Assembly: GCA_003563895.1 (NCBI GenBank)
Contig: PWTK01000090.1
Coordinates: 1 to 47,844 of the forward strand
Length of the DNA stretch: 47,844 bases
Direction: 5' to 3'
Origin: Syntrophomonadaceae bacterium
GTDB taxonomy: Bacteria > Bacillota > Dethiobacteria > DTU022 > UBA8154
Shown: positions 1-8,054 of the stretch, in pieces
How positions within the stretch are numbered: position 1 is the first letter of the stretch
Layout: each line of letters begins with the position of its first letter
The notes under the pieces: generated by a model
The model's database searches: none
What the model saw: only the letters and a program-made list of their open reading frames with translations
What the model was told of the DNA's origin: nothing
Position numbers and translations under genes: made by a program

Positions 1-620
1 CACCGGAAGAGATCGAGAAGCGCATCAAGCAGATCCGCGCCCAGATCGAGGAGAGCACCTCCGATTTTGACAAGGAGAAGCTGCAGGAGCGCCTGGCGAA
101 GCTGGCCGGCGGCGTGGCGGTTATCGAGGTCGGCGCGGCGACCGAAACGGAGATGAAGGAAAGGAAGCTGCGCATCGAGGACGCCCTTTCGGCGACCCGC
201 GCCGCGGTGGAGGAGGGCATCGTCCCCGGCGGAGGGGTGGCCTACCTGAATGCGATTGAGGCGCTGGCAGGAGTGGAGATGAACGGCGATGAAAACGTTG
301 GCGTGAAGCTGGTGCGCCGTGCCCTGGAGGATCCCCTCCGCTTTATCGCTGAGAACGCCGGCGAGGAAGGCTCCATCGTGGTGGAAAGAATTAAAGGCAT
401 GGAAAAAGGCATGGGCTACAACGCCGTGACCGGACAATACGAGAACATGATGGAGAGCGGCGTGGTCGACCCGGCCAAGGTTGTGCGCTCGGCCATTCAG
501 AACGCGGCCAGCATTGCCTCCCTCTTCCTGACCACCGAAGGTGTGGTGGCGGAAAAGCCGGAAGAAGGAGGCGGCGGTGAAATGGGCGGAGCCCCTGGCA
601 TGGGAATGCCCCCCATGTAA
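1..620 (+). CDS. groL: GroEL chaperonin, C-terminal part (truncated by window edge)
   Basis: The reading frame is open from base 3 and encodes about the last 205 residues of the 60-kDa chaperonin, the ATP-driven cytoplasmic folding machine that works with GroES. Visible family signatures are the intermediate/equatorial stretch [11 protein letters not shown], then [10 protein letters not shown], the EEGIVPGGG segment, and [10 protein letters not shown] near the end. The protein closes with the GGM-type tail typical of GroEL ([17 protein letters not shown]). A GTG at 114 is only an internal valine codon; the true start lies left of the window. A strong hairpin terminator follows directly, so groEL ends its transcript here. 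Confidence 0.97.
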   Translation, partial: PEEIEKRIKQIRAQIEESTSDFDKEKLQERLAKLAGGVAVIEVGAATETEMKERKLRIEDALSATRAAVEEGIVPGGGVAYLNAIEALAGVEMNGDENVGVKLVRRALEDPLRFIAENAGEEGSIVVERIKGMEKGMGYNAVTGQYENMMESGVVDPAKVVRSAIQNAASIASLFLTTEGVVAEKPEEGGGGEMGGAPGMGMPPM

Positions 621-645
621 GCGGCCGCCTGTGACAGCGGAATTG

Positions 646-683
646 AAAAACCGGGAGCGTTTGTGTGCGCTCCCGGTTTTTCG
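646..683 (+). terminator. Rho-independent terminator after groEL
   Basis: A perfect inverted repeat (ACCGGGAGCG at 650-659, CGCTCCCGGT at 668-677) with an 8-base loop runs into a T-tract. It lies 30 bases after the groEL stop. A-rich sequence on the other side means it could also serve the convergent Asp23-family gene. Confidence 0.85.
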
Positions 684-707
684 TTAAAGCGATTGTCATG
701 TGTTTAC

Positions 708-1142
708 TTACGCTTCTGCCTGGGGCAGCTCGATGCCCTGTACGTTTATGATGACTTCTTTGACATTGAGGCCGGTCATTTCCTCGATTTTCTCTTTCAC
801 GTTTTTCTGGACGGCTTTGGATACTTCTGCAATACGGGTTCCGTATTTCACAATCAGGTAAAGGGTAATGATCGCTTCTTCTTGCCCCACCTCAACCTTG
901 ACACCGCGAGAAAGGTTTTTCCTTCCCAGCGCTTCGGCGATGCCGCCGGTGATGCCGCCGCTCATGCTGGCGACGCCTTCCACTTCAGCGGAAGCCAGCC
1001 CGGCGATAATGGCAACGACATTGTCCGCGATGCGAATGGCTCCCAGTTCAGAGGGGAGCGTGCTGATGGTTTCCCCTTGAGCGCCTTCGCCCTGGGGAGA
1101 TTCTTTTTTTTCTTCGTGCTCCGGGTTGTTTTTTCGGGCCAT
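708..1142 (-). CDS. Asp23/Gls24 family envelope stress response protein
   Basis: This 144-residue protein has a charged, disordered N-terminus (about 25 residues rich in E, K and Q) followed by one Asp23 domain. The domain is recognisable by IRIADNVVAIIAGLASAEVEG, MSGGITGGIAE, VEVGQEEAIITLYL and VKEVIINVQGI. Members in Firmicutes are abundant small proteins linked to the inner face of the membrane and to alkaline or wall stress; the exact biochemical role is not known. Start ATG at 1142 follows an AGGAGG-type site and a good promoter at 1196-1224. It is convergent with groEL. The family call is firm and the physiological role is inferred. Confidence 0.93.
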   Translation of the reverse strand: MARKNNPEHEEKKESPQGEGAQGETISTLPSELGAIRIADNVVAIIAGLASAEVEGVASMSGGITGGIAEALGRKNLSRGVKVEVGQEEAIITLYLIVKYGTRIAEVSKAVQKNVKEKIEEMTGLNVKEVIINVQGIELPQAEA

Positions 1143-1195
1143 AAGATCTCTGCCTCCTTTTAAAAAATGGGTTGAAAGGACGCTAGCCTACCTCT

Positions 1196-1224
1196 ACTAT
1201 AACAAAAACGCGGGAAATGATCAA
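1196..1224 (-). promoter_or_regulatory. Sigma-A type promoter of the Asp23-family gene
   Basis: Read on the minus strand: TTGATC (1224-1219), 17-base spacer, TATAGT (1201-1196). It lies about 55 bases upstream of the start codon. Confidence 0.7.
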
Positions 1225-1355
1225 ACGAAACAAGGCAAATAAAACAGCCATTCAGCACCTTTTGATTTTTTTATGCGCGGCATGAGAGACATTCTAAACC
1301 CAGGTTTTTTTGAATAAGAAGCGGTCGAGGGGTGGTCGATTGGACAAGTTTGCGT

Positions 1356-1361
1356 TATAAT
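1356..1361 (+). promoter_or_regulatory. Probable -10 element of the M20 peptidase gene
   Basis: A perfect TATAAT lies 43 bases before the ATG at 1404. No good -35 hexamer is seen at 16-18 bases, so only the -10 is supported. Confidence 0.4.
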
Positions 1362-1403
1362 CATTTATGTGGATAATAATTAACCGCGAAATCGGAGGCA
1401 CCA

Positions 1404-2519
1404 ATGAGAGAGAAAATCTTTGACCGGGCACAGAGAGAATTGGAAGCCCTCCTCAATATATCCAGCGAAACGGGGAATGAATACGAAATTCTCCGCTACC
1501 TGGAAGATCGCTTTCGCTTCATGGGCCTGCAGGTTGAGCGCCAGCCGGTCTTGCAGGATCGCTATAATCTGCTGGTCAATCCCCAACCCGATTCGCTTTT
1601 GATCACCGCCCATGTGGACACGGTCCCCGAGGTGATCGAAGGCCAGCGCTGCGCGCGCTACCACGATGGAGATCTCGTTTTCGGGCGGGGGGCGGTCGAT
1701 GTGAAAGGGAGTATCGCGGCGTCGATTGTGGCCGTCGAGCAGTTTTTGTTGGAGGAGGATATCCAGGAGACGCCCTCTTTTTCGCTGGCTTTTACCGTGG
1801 ACGAAGAGAGGGGAGGGAAGGGCGCAGAAATGTTGGCGGCGTACCTGGATGCCCGCGCGGCTGTCGTTCTTGAGCCGACCGAGCTGCAGCTGGGGGTGGC
1901 CCAATCGGGCAGCCTGGAGGCCCAGCTGACCGTGTACGGCAGCCCTGCCCACGGCGGCGAATTTGACATGGGCGAGAACGCCATCAAAAGAGCGGTGGAG
2001 TTCCTGGAAAGTTTGGGGCGCCTCCCCTTTTTGCTGGAGAGGGACGATCTGGTGGGGCCGGCGGGTTTTAACCTGCAGTGGTTAAGGGGGGGGCAGAAAA
2101 ATGCCCTGGTGGTACCCTTGAAATGCCAGGCGGTGATCGACTTCCGCATTCTGCCGCACCAGGATGTAAAAACGATCCAGGGGATGCTGGAGGAATTTGC
2201 CGATGATTTTGGCCGTGTAGAGGTGAAGTATCTCGACGTTTCTCCCTCCTTCAACATCTCGCTGGAGGAACCTGTTGTCCAGCTGTTTAGAGAAGCCGGA
2301 CAGGCAGCCCTCGGTGACGACATCCCCCTGGTGGGCATCAGGAGCTGGACAGACGCGCAGCCCCTTTACTCTGCGGGAATTACACCCGTCATTTTCGGGC
2401 CGGGCAAACTTGCGGTAGCCCATACACCTTACGAGTTTGTGGATTTGAAGGAAGTGGTTTCCGCTTCGCGCATCCTGGCCGAAACCATGCGCCGCACCTC
2501 TATGGTTTACAGCGCTTAG
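1404..2519 (+). CDS. M20 family metallopeptidase (ArgE/DapE/ACY1/CPG2-type deacylase)
   Basis: A 371-residue cytoplasmic zinc hydrolase that cleaves an amide or peptide bond in a small substrate. The di-metal site is complete: H70 and D72 in TAHVDTVP, D99 in GRGAVDVKG, the catalytic pair E134/E135 in DEERGG, an acidic ligand in EPTE, and the late histidine in AHTPYEFVD. The dimerisation (lid) domain carries GSPAHGGEFDMGENAI. The length is normal for the family. The substrate (acetylornithine, succinyl-diaminopimelate or a dipeptide) cannot be read from sequence, and no arginine or lysine pathway genes adjoin it. It starts at ATG 1404 after a GGAGG site and stands alone as a single-gene unit. 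Confidence 0.9.
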   Translation: MREKIFDRAQRELEALLNISSETGNEYEILRYLEDRFRFMGLQVERQPVLQDRYNLLVNPQPDSLLITAHVDTVPEVIEGQRCARYHDGDLVFGRGAVDVKGSIAASIVAVEQFLLEEDIQETPSFSLAFTVDEERGGKGAEMLAAYLDARAAVVLEPTELQLGVAQSGSLEAQLTVYGSPAHGGEFDMGENAIKRAVEFLESLGRLPFLLERDDLVGPAGFNLQWLRGGQKNALVVPLKCQAVIDFRILPHQDVKTIQGMLEEFADDFGRVEVKYLDVSPSFNISLEEPVVQLFREAGQAALGDDIPLVGIRSWTDAQPLYSAGITPVIFGPGKLAVAHTPYEFVDLKEVVSASRILAETMRRTSMVYSA

Positions 2520-2845
2520 CCGTGATTGCCGGGGAATGATCGGTCTAAACGGGGGATCCTGCTGAAAGCACTGCGCTCCAGACCTAACTTCTGTTCAAAC
2601 CATGGCGAGGCACCCGCCCTGGCTGGCGGCTTGCCTCAAGCTGCACCTTTTTTCCCGTGCTTTAAAGAAGCACTTTTCTTTACATACTTTACCTATCAAA
2701 CTCATTACCTCTATAGAAATTTGTGCGCTGCTTTTTTATATAAATGGAAGGAAGCATCGCCGCACGCTGTCCCGGCAGGGCTTCTGGGACAACTCATGAA
2801 TCTTCCGCCATACTTCGACACTATTATGCAAGGGAGGGTTGTACA

Positions 2846-3274
2846 ATGCAGCTATCTACAAAGGCTCGCTATGCGACGCGGGCCATGATCGAGCTGGCCG
2901 TCTCCCACGGGGAAGGGCTGTTGCAGCTGAAGGAGCTGGCCCGCAGGCTTGATGTTTCCGACAAATACCTGGAACAGGTCATGTTTCCGCTTCGGGTGAA
3001 GGGGTTTATTTACACCCAAAAAGGAAACCGGGGGGGCTACAGCCTTTCTACGGCACCGGGAAACATCACCCTCAACGACATTGTGCAGACGGTAGAGGGT
3101 TCCCTGGCTCCAGTAACCTGCGTGGATAACGTGGATTACTGTGAGCGGGCCGATTATTGCGTGACCAAAGAGGTTTGGGCCGGCTTAAAAGAAAAAATCG
3201 TCGCTGAGCTGCAGTCCGTTACGCTGGCGGACCTGGCCGCAAGGCACCTGGAAAAAAGTAAAGCGGAACGATAA
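2846..3274 (+). CDS. Rrf2 family transcriptional regulator with Fe-S-type cysteine triad
   Basis: A 142-residue winged-helix regulator. The N-terminus MQLSTKARYATRAM and the helix-turn-helix LKELARRLDVSDKYLEQV, followed by the GNRGGYSLS wing, are diagnostic of Rrf2/IscR. Around residues 92-105 lie three cysteines (C-x6-C-x5-C in CVDNVDYCERADYC), the pattern that binds an iron-sulfur cluster in IscR, NsrR and RsrR. The protein therefore probably senses Fe-S status, NO or redox. The ATG at 2846 is preferred over an earlier in-frame ATG at 2744 because it has GGGAGGG eight bases upstream and gives the canonical N-terminus. No isc/suf genes follow; the next genes are oxidative-stress genes, so the target is unknown. 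Confidence 0.92.
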   Translation: MQLSTKARYATRAMIELAVSHGEGLLQLKELARRLDVSDKYLEQVMFPLRVKGFIYTQKGNRGGYSLSTAPGNITLNDIVQTVEGSLAPVTCVDNVDYCERADYCVTKEVWAGLKEKIVAELQSVTLADLAARHLEKSKAER

Positions 3275-3464
3275 AGGAAGCGCACCGACCGGAATCTCAC
3301 CTGACCGCCCCACGGGCTTTGCCGGGGGAGGGGCAGGGGATGGCAGTGTGGTAGAAATGGAGCCCCGAGCTGCAGCATGACGGGTTTGGCAGAAGCTTGC
3401 ATGGCCTGCGCTATGCTGGGGTGGGCGTCCCTTGCCGGGGGCGGTGATGACGGGACATTTTTTT

Positions 3465-3607
3465 AATGATTATCGATTTAGCTCAGCCACCCTTTATACA
3501 TGATGCGCTGGCTAAATAGATTCCAGTGCCACAGGTGCGGGTATGAGCAACTTGCGAGATTGTAACCAAGAAACTGCCCTTTCCTGAGTTAACCGGATAG
3601 CCACATT
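3465..3607 (+). repeat. MITE-like repeat element, copy A
   Basis: This ~140-base stretch recurs at 7906-8047 and, inverted, at 47292-47435. Its ends are imperfect inverted repeats: left TGATTATCGATTTAGCTCAG against the reverse complement of the right end, TGGCTATCCGGTTAACTCAG, both flanked by short A/T runs. Inside is an 18-codon mini-ORF (3466-3519, MIIDLAQPPFIHDALAK). An overlapping frame begins at 3500 with MMRWLNRFQCHRCGYE; in this copy a one-base deletion near 3550 breaks that second frame. Confidence 0.8.
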
Positions 3608-3657
3608 ATTTTTTTCAAAAGGCAGGAAATGAAACTGGTTAGCCCTTAAGGTTAGCC

Positions 3658-3790
3658 CTACAGCGAAAGATTGCAGCCAGCGCACTCATAGGGACGGTTC
3701 GATAGTCACCGGAGCAAAGCGGAGGTCCGAAGGGAAGACGAACGAACCCTCCCTATGGCTATGGAAGAGATAAGCTACTTTTCGCTGTAG
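3658..3790 (+). repeat. Long nested inverted repeat, candidate structured RNA or hairpin element
   Basis: Two nested pairs of arms: CTACAGCGAAA (3658-3668) with TTTCGCTGTAG (3780-3790), perfect; and CATAGGGACGGTTCG (3687-3701) with CGAACCCTCCCTATG (3743-3757), one mismatch. The intervening sequence can form a further stem. It lies about 60 bases before the rubrerythrin start. It could be a leader RNA, a small RNA gene or a hairpin-type mobile repeat; sequence alone does not decide. Confidence 0.55.
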
Positions 3791-3823
3791 ACTTAGAATA
3801 TATTACGAAGAAGGCTTCTATTT

Positions 3824-3836
3824 AATAATTGTTATT
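3824..3836 (+). promoter_or_regulatory. Possible operator (AATAA-N3-TTATT) at the rubrerythrin start
   Basis: A short AT palindrome sits just before the ribosome-binding site of rubrerythrin. It loosely resembles PerR boxes, which control rubrerythrin in clostridia. The match is partial. Confidence 0.25.
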
Positions 3837-3852
3837 TTTAGGGGGGATTCGA

Positions 3853-4425
3853 GTGGAGTTGAAGGGAACACAAACGGAAAAAAATGTGCTCACGGCTTTT
3901 GCCGGGGAATCGCAGGCCAGGAACCGCTACACCTATTTTGCCAGCCAGGCCAGGAAAGAGGGTTATGAGCAGATCGCTGCAATCTTCGAAGAAACAGCCG
4001 ACCAGGAAAAAGAACACGCCAAGAGACTCTTTACATTGCTGGAAGGTGGGGCTGTGGAAATACAGGTTTCATTTCCGGCAGGAGTTATCGGCAGCACGGC
4101 CGAAAATTTGAAGGAAGCGGCGGCGGGGGAAAATTACGAGTGGAGCGATATGTACCCCTCCTTTGCCCTGACGGCCCGGGAAGAGGGCTTCCAGGATATC
4201 GCCCAAGTTTTCGAGGCCATCGCTGTGGCCGAAAAACAGCATGAAAAGCGCTACCAGTGTCTTCTGAACAATATCCAGGAGGGAAAGGTTTTCCGGAAAG
4301 AGAGCCCTGTGAAGTGGTTCTGCCGGAACTGCGGCTACATTACCGAAGGAAAGGAAGCGCCAGAAACCTGTCCCTCCTGCGCCCATCCCCGGGCGTTTTT
4401 CGAGCTGCTTGCAGAAAATTGGTAA
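3853..4425 (+). CDS. rbr: Rubrerythrin
   Basis: A 190-residue cytoplasmic peroxide-scavenging protein that reduces hydrogen peroxide to water with electrons from rubredoxin or NADH oxidoreductases. The N-terminal four-helix ferritin-like domain carries the di-iron ligands: E19 in [12 protein letters not shown]52 and H55 in DQEKEHAKR, then EEGFQDI and EKQHEKR. The C-terminal rubredoxin domain has two CxxC knuckles (FCRNCGY and CPSCAHP). The GTG at 3853 is chosen over a TTG at 3829 because AGGGGGGA lies just upstream and the protein then begins with the canonical LKGTQTEKN. It is followed by desulfoferrodoxin, the usual anaerobic oxidative-defence pair. Confidence 0.95.
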   Translation: MELKGTQTEKNVLTAFAGESQARNRYTYFASQARKEGYEQIAAIFEETADQEKEHAKRLFTLLEGGAVEIQVSFPAGVIGSTAENLKEAAAGENYEWSDMYPSFALTAREEGFQDIAQVFEAIAVAEKQHEKRYQCLLNNIQEGKVFRKESPVKWFCRNCGYITEGKEAPETCPSCAHPRAFFELLAENW

Positions 4426-4652
4426 CCTCCTTAAAAAAGGAAATTATGGCTGCAAGCTGCAGGGCGGCCGAACATCTTTTTTGAGGCCCCTCACATTCCG
4501 TATTTCCGAACATAACGGGCAGCCCTGCCGCACCCGCAAGCGGAAACAGCTTTGTCCTGGTTATCTGGCTGGAGGGGATGGTTTTACCTGTCGGTTGTCG
4601 GCAGAAGTTTTTTCCGCCGGATATATTTTAACAAACCAAGAGGAGATGAAAA

Positions 4653-5027
4653 ATGACTGAACTGCTGCAGGTTTATAAGTGCGAAGTGTGTGGAAACATT
4701 GTGGAAGTGCTTCATTCCGGACAGGGCGAGCTGGTGTGCTGCGGGCAGCCCATGGATCTTTTCCAGGAAAATACCGTGGATGCCTCACAGGAGAAGCATG
4801 TCCCGGTGGTCGAAAAGACCGAAAAGGGGGTGAAGGTCAGGGTGGGGAGCGATCCTCATCCCATGGAAGAGCAACATTACATTGAATGGATCGAGATTAT
4901 CGCCGACGGCCAAATCTGCCGCAGGTTTTTAAATCCCGGCGATGCCCCGGAGGCCTTCTTCGAAATAAGGGCGGACAGCGTAACCGCCAGGGAGTACTGC
5001 AATCTTCACGGGCTCTGGAAGGCATAG
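4653..5027 (+). CDS. dfx: Desulfoferrodoxin / superoxide reductase (two-iron type)
   Basis: A 124-residue cytoplasmic protein that reduces superoxide to peroxide without releasing oxygen. The N-terminal desulforedoxin-like centre I is complete (YKCEVCGN at about residues 9-12 and CCGQPM at about 28-29). The neelaredoxin domain has the catalytic iron ligands in [23 protein letters not shown] and the C-terminal [11 protein letters not shown], with cysteine and histidine in place. ATG 4653 has AGGAGA eight bases upstream. The 227-base gap after rubrerythrin has no gene. The peroxide made here is the substrate of the neighbouring rubrerythrin. Confidence 0.96.
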   Translation: MTELLQVYKCEVCGNIVEVLHSGQGELVCCGQPMDLFQENTVDASQEKHVPVVEKTEKGVKVRVGSDPHPMEEQHYIEWIEIIADGQICRRFLNPGDAPEAFFEIRADSVTAREYCNLHGLWKA

Positions 5028-5194
5028 TGCTTTTAATTTAATTGCTTTTCCAAACGCAATCGATCCAATTGAATCGATGAATATCAGTCACAATAAGATT
5101 CTTTTTGCAACATAATACATCGCCGTAATTTTGTTATAGAGTACTAAGGGCCCGGGGGGTCATCTTCTGCGCATTGCGGAAAGGCATCTCTGTC

Positions 5195-5240
5195 AAAGCC
5201 GGTATCCTTCAGCAAGAAGAGGGGGTGCCGGCTTTTTATT
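5195..5240 (+). terminator. Rho-independent terminator downstream of dfx, with a possible alternative pairing
   Basis: AAAGCCGG (5195-5202) pairs with CCGGCTTT (5228-5235), followed by T-rich sequence. An upstream GGCATCTCT (5183-5191) could instead pair with AGAGGGGGTGCC (5218-5229), which would exclude the terminator stem. Confidence 0.55.
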
Positions 5241-5484
5241 GGCCGTGTTGGAACCGGACAGGCCGCCCTTTTTGCCGGATGGGCGGGCCGAAAAAAACGC
5301 CCTGCAAAGGGAGAAAATGAAACGGGATGCGCCGGAACACAGGGGGCAGGGTCATCTCTTTGAATCCAGACCCTCCCGCTGTTTGCCCGCTGGAGAAATG
5401 CCGGGAGCTGTTTGAGCAGGCGTTTGCCCTGCGGAAGCGCAGCGGCGGACGTTCAATTTATTTCCCGGGCAACAGAAAAAAAGA

Positions 5485-5520
5485 CCAGGGCCCGGTGCAG
5501 GGGAAGGCACAGGGCCCTGG
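5485..5520 (-). terminator. Bidirectional-type terminator after acs
   Basis: A perfect 9-bp stem (CCAGGGCCC 5485-5493, GGGCCCTGG 5512-5520). On the minus strand it is followed by TC and seven Ts, so it suits the acetyl-CoA synthetase transcript. On the plus strand a T6 run lies slightly further off. Between this hairpin and the acs stop (5521-5665) no gene is seen. Confidence 0.75.
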
Positions 5521-5665
5521 CGCAGGTTTTTTGCCGTTGAAGACTTGCATTCCCAGACGTGGAATGCCGGAGTGGCAAAGCGTGCATCCGAACTGCGGGG
5601 GTTTTGCCGGACCCTCTGTGAGTCTGAGTCCCCGGCAGATCAGGCCCTCTACGGCCTTTAAATCT

Positions 5666-7633
5666 TCATTTTTTCCGGGTGGCGAGCAGCTCCTCGATGA
5701 CGGAGTGGTCGGCCAGGGTGGTGGTGTCGCCCAGGTCGTCCACTTCGCCGCGGGCAATTTTTCTCAGGATGCGCCGCATGATTTTCCCGCTGCGGGTTTT
5801 GGGCAGCCCGCTGACCATCTGCAGGTGCTCGGGAGTGGCGATGGGGCCGATGACTTTGCGGACGTGCTGCACCAGTTCTTTTTGCAGTTCATCGGTGACT
5901 TCATAGCCCTCGTTCAGGATTACGTAGGCATAGATCCCTTCGCCCTTTATTTCGTGGGGGAAGCCGACCGCGGCGGCTTCGGCAACGGCCTTGTGGCTGA
6001 CCAGGGCGCTCTCCACTTCCGCGGTTCCGATGCGGTGGCCGGAGATGTTGATGACATCGTCTACCCGGCCCATCAGCCAGTAATAACCGTCCTCGTCGAC
6101 GCGAGCGCCGTCCCCGGTGAAGTAATAGCCCGGGAAGCGTGTAAAATAGGTTTCGTAAAAGCGCTTGTGGTCGCCGTAAACCGTCCGCATCATGGCGGGC
6201 CAGGGCTTTTCGATCACCAGGTAACCGCCTTCGTTCACGTCGGCCTCCGACCCGTCTTCGCGGAGCACCCTGGGTTCGACCCCAAAATAGGGCACCGTGG
6301 CGGAGCCGGGCTTGGTGGGGACGGCCCCGGGAATAGGAGAGATGAGGATGCCGCCCGTTTCGGTCTGCCACCAGGTGTCCACGATGGGGCACCGCTCATT
6401 TCCGATGACCTTGTGATACCACAGCCAAGCTTCGGGGTTGATGGGTTCGCCGACTGTGCCCAGCAGGCGCAAACTGCTCAGGTCCCTGGACTGCGGCCAC
6501 TTGTCCCCGGCCTTGATAAAGGCGCGGATGGCTGTCGGAGCCGTGTAAAAGGTGTTCACGCGGTGTTTTTCGACGATTTCCCAGAAGCGGTCGGGCTGCG
6601 GGTACGTGGGCACTCCTTCGAACATGAGGCTGGTGCCGCCGTTTGACAGGGGGCCGTAGACGATATAGCTGTGCCCGGTGACCCAGCCGATGTCGGCCGT
6701 GCACCAGTAGGTGTCCTCATCTTGGAGATCGAAAATATAGCGGGTGGTGCTGTGGACAAACACCATGAATCCACCCGTGGTGTGCAGCACCCCCTTGGGC
6801 TTCCCCGTGCTTCCCGAGGTGTAAAGGATGAAGAGGGGATCTTCTGCGTCCAGTTCTTCGGCCGCACATTCCGCCGCCGCCTTTTCCATCTCCTCATGCC
6901 ACCAGAAGTCACGGCCCTCTACCATGTTTATCTCTGTCTCGGTGCGGCGATAAACGATGCAGCTTTCTACACAGTCACATTCCTCGACGGCTTTATCCAC
7001 GTTGTCTTTCAGCGGGACGCGCCGCCCTCCGCGCCGCCCCTCATTTGCCGTGAGGATCATTTTGCATTCGCTGTCCAGCACCCGGTCCCGGATGGAATCG
7101 GGGCTGAAGCCGCCGAAAATGATGCTGTGGATTGCACCGATGCGGGCACAGGCCAGCATGGCGATGGGCAGCTCGGGAATCATGGGCATGTAAATGGCAA
7201 CGCGGTCTCCTTTGCGGATGCCTTTGCTTTTTAGCACGTTGGCGAAGCGGCATACTTCGCGGTGCAGGTCCTGGTAGGTGTAGGTTTTGTTTTCCCCCGG
7301 CTCGTCTCCTTCCCAGATAATGGCCGCCTTGTTTTTGCGCCAGGTGTCCAGGTGGCGGTCCAGGCAGTTATATGAAGCGTTCAGCTTTCCGCCTTCAAAC
7401 CAGCGAATGTAGAGATCGTGGAAGTCATATTCTCGAACCTTATCCCATTCTTTGAACCAGGTCAGGCACTGTGCCTCATCGCTCCAAAACCCATCGGGAT
7501 CTTCAATGGAGCGGCGGTACATTTCCCGGTACTGTTCCATGGACTTAAGATGCGCTTTTTCCCGAAAATCAGGCGGCGGTTCAAACATTCTTTTTTCTTC
7601 CATAACAGAGACAAAACGTCTTTCTTCTGTCAT
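5666..7633 (-). CDS. acs: Acetyl-CoA synthetase (AMP-forming)
   Basis: A 655-residue cytoplasmic ligase that turns acetate, ATP and CoA into acetyl-CoA, AMP and pyrophosphate. All ANL-family motifs are visible: the P-loop [28 protein letters not shown], the [16 protein letters not shown] hinge region, [16 protein letters not shown], and the C-terminal [14 protein letters not shown] with the catalytic lysine that Pat-type enzymes acetylate. The length fits full-size Acs. ATG 7633 is taken as start (GGTGAGG just upstream); a GTG at 7645 is possible. The upstream neighbour on the same strand is a sodium:solute symporter, which suggests acetate uptake and activation. Confidence 0.96.
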   Translation of the reverse strand: MTEERRFVSVMEEKRMFEPPPDFREKAHLKSMEQYREMYRRSIEDPDGFWSDEAQCLTWFKEWDKVREYDFHDLYIRWFEGGKLNASYNCLDRHLDTWRKNKAAIIWEGDEPGENKTYTYQDLHREVCRFANVLKSKGIRKGDRVAIYMPMIPELPIAMLACARIGAIHSIIFGGFSPDSIRDRVLDSECKMILTANEGRRGGRRVPLKDNVDKAVEECDCVESCIVYRRTETEINMVEGRDFWWHEEMEKAAAECAAEELDAEDPLFILYTSGSTGKPKGVLHTTGGFMVFVHSTTRYIFDLQDEDTYWCTADIGWVTGHSYIVYGPLSNGGTSLMFEGVPTYPQPDRFWEIVEKHRVNTFYTAPTAIRAFIKAGDKWPQSRDLSSLRLLGTVGEPINPEAWLWYHKVIGNERCPIVDTWWQTETGGILISPIPGAVPTKPGSATVPYFGVEPRVLREDGSEADVNEGGYLVIEKPWPAMMRTVYGDHKRFYETYFTRFPGYYFTGDGARVDEDGYYWLMGRVDDVINISGHRIGTAEVESALVSHKAVAEAAAVGFPHEIKGEGIYAYVILNEGYEVTDELQKELVQHVRKVIGPIATPEHLQMVSGLPKTRSGKIMRRILRKIARGEVDDLGDTTTLADHSVIEELLATRKK

Positions 7634-7711
7634 GAACACCCTCACCTTCCTTTGCAGGATAAAGGGGAAAAGCAGGCATTGCAGCCGAACCTCCCCTTGA
7701 GATTATTTTTT

Positions 7712-7748
7712 ATTATAATAACATATTATTTAAGGGAAAACATCCCTT
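7712..7748 (-). promoter_or_regulatory. Probable acs promoter region with a small palindrome
   Basis: On the minus strand a TATAAT (7717-7712) lies about 80 bases before the acs start. Next to it, around the expected -35 position, is AAGGGA-N5-TCCCTT (7732-7748), a possible operator. No good -35 hexamer is seen. Confidence 0.35.
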
Positions 7749-7905
7749 TGCGTTGTGTAAATTCGAAATAGTTTTTATTTGCAGTCAGCGGACGAACATA
7801 CAAGATATTCTATCCGCTCATGAAAAGGTTGTTGGAGGGTGAGGGCTGCTGCTGCATGATTTTCCGTGATGGTCGCCGGGGGCTGTTTCGCTGTGAAAAA
7901 GATAT

Positions 7906-8047
7906 AATGATTATCGATTTGGCTCAGGCACCTTTTATACATGATACGCTGGCTAAATAGATTCCAGTGCCCCAGGTGCGGGCATGAGTATACTTGCGAG
8001 AGCGTAACCAAGAAACTGCCCTTTCCTGAGTTAATCGGCCAGTCACA
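7906..8047 (+). repeat. MITE-like repeat element, copy B
   Basis: Second copy of the element at 3465-3607, in the same orientation. The mini-ORF is intact (7907-7960, MIIDLAQAPFIHDTLAK, stop TAG). The overlapping frame is open from ATG 7941 to a TAG at 8085-8087 (48 codons) and reads FQCPRCGHEYTC, a zinc-ribbon-like pattern. The element lies between the symporter gene and acs; its open second frame runs antisense into the last codons of the symporter gene. Confidence 0.8.
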
Positions 8048-8054
8048 AAAGATA

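Noticed and set aside
4409..4660. 83-codon frame between rubrerythrin and desulfoferrodoxin
   Set aside because: It overlaps both genes at its ends and has no motif; the gap looks non-coding.
5458..5757. 99-codon minus-strand frame containing CTLCHSG
   Set aside because: The cysteine pair is tempting, but the frame overlaps the 3' end of acs, includes the terminator hairpin and lacks a ribosome-binding site.
5327..6646. 439-codon frame on the plus strand
   Set aside because: Almost entirely antisense to acs, which has full family motifs; the product is low-complexity shadow sequence.
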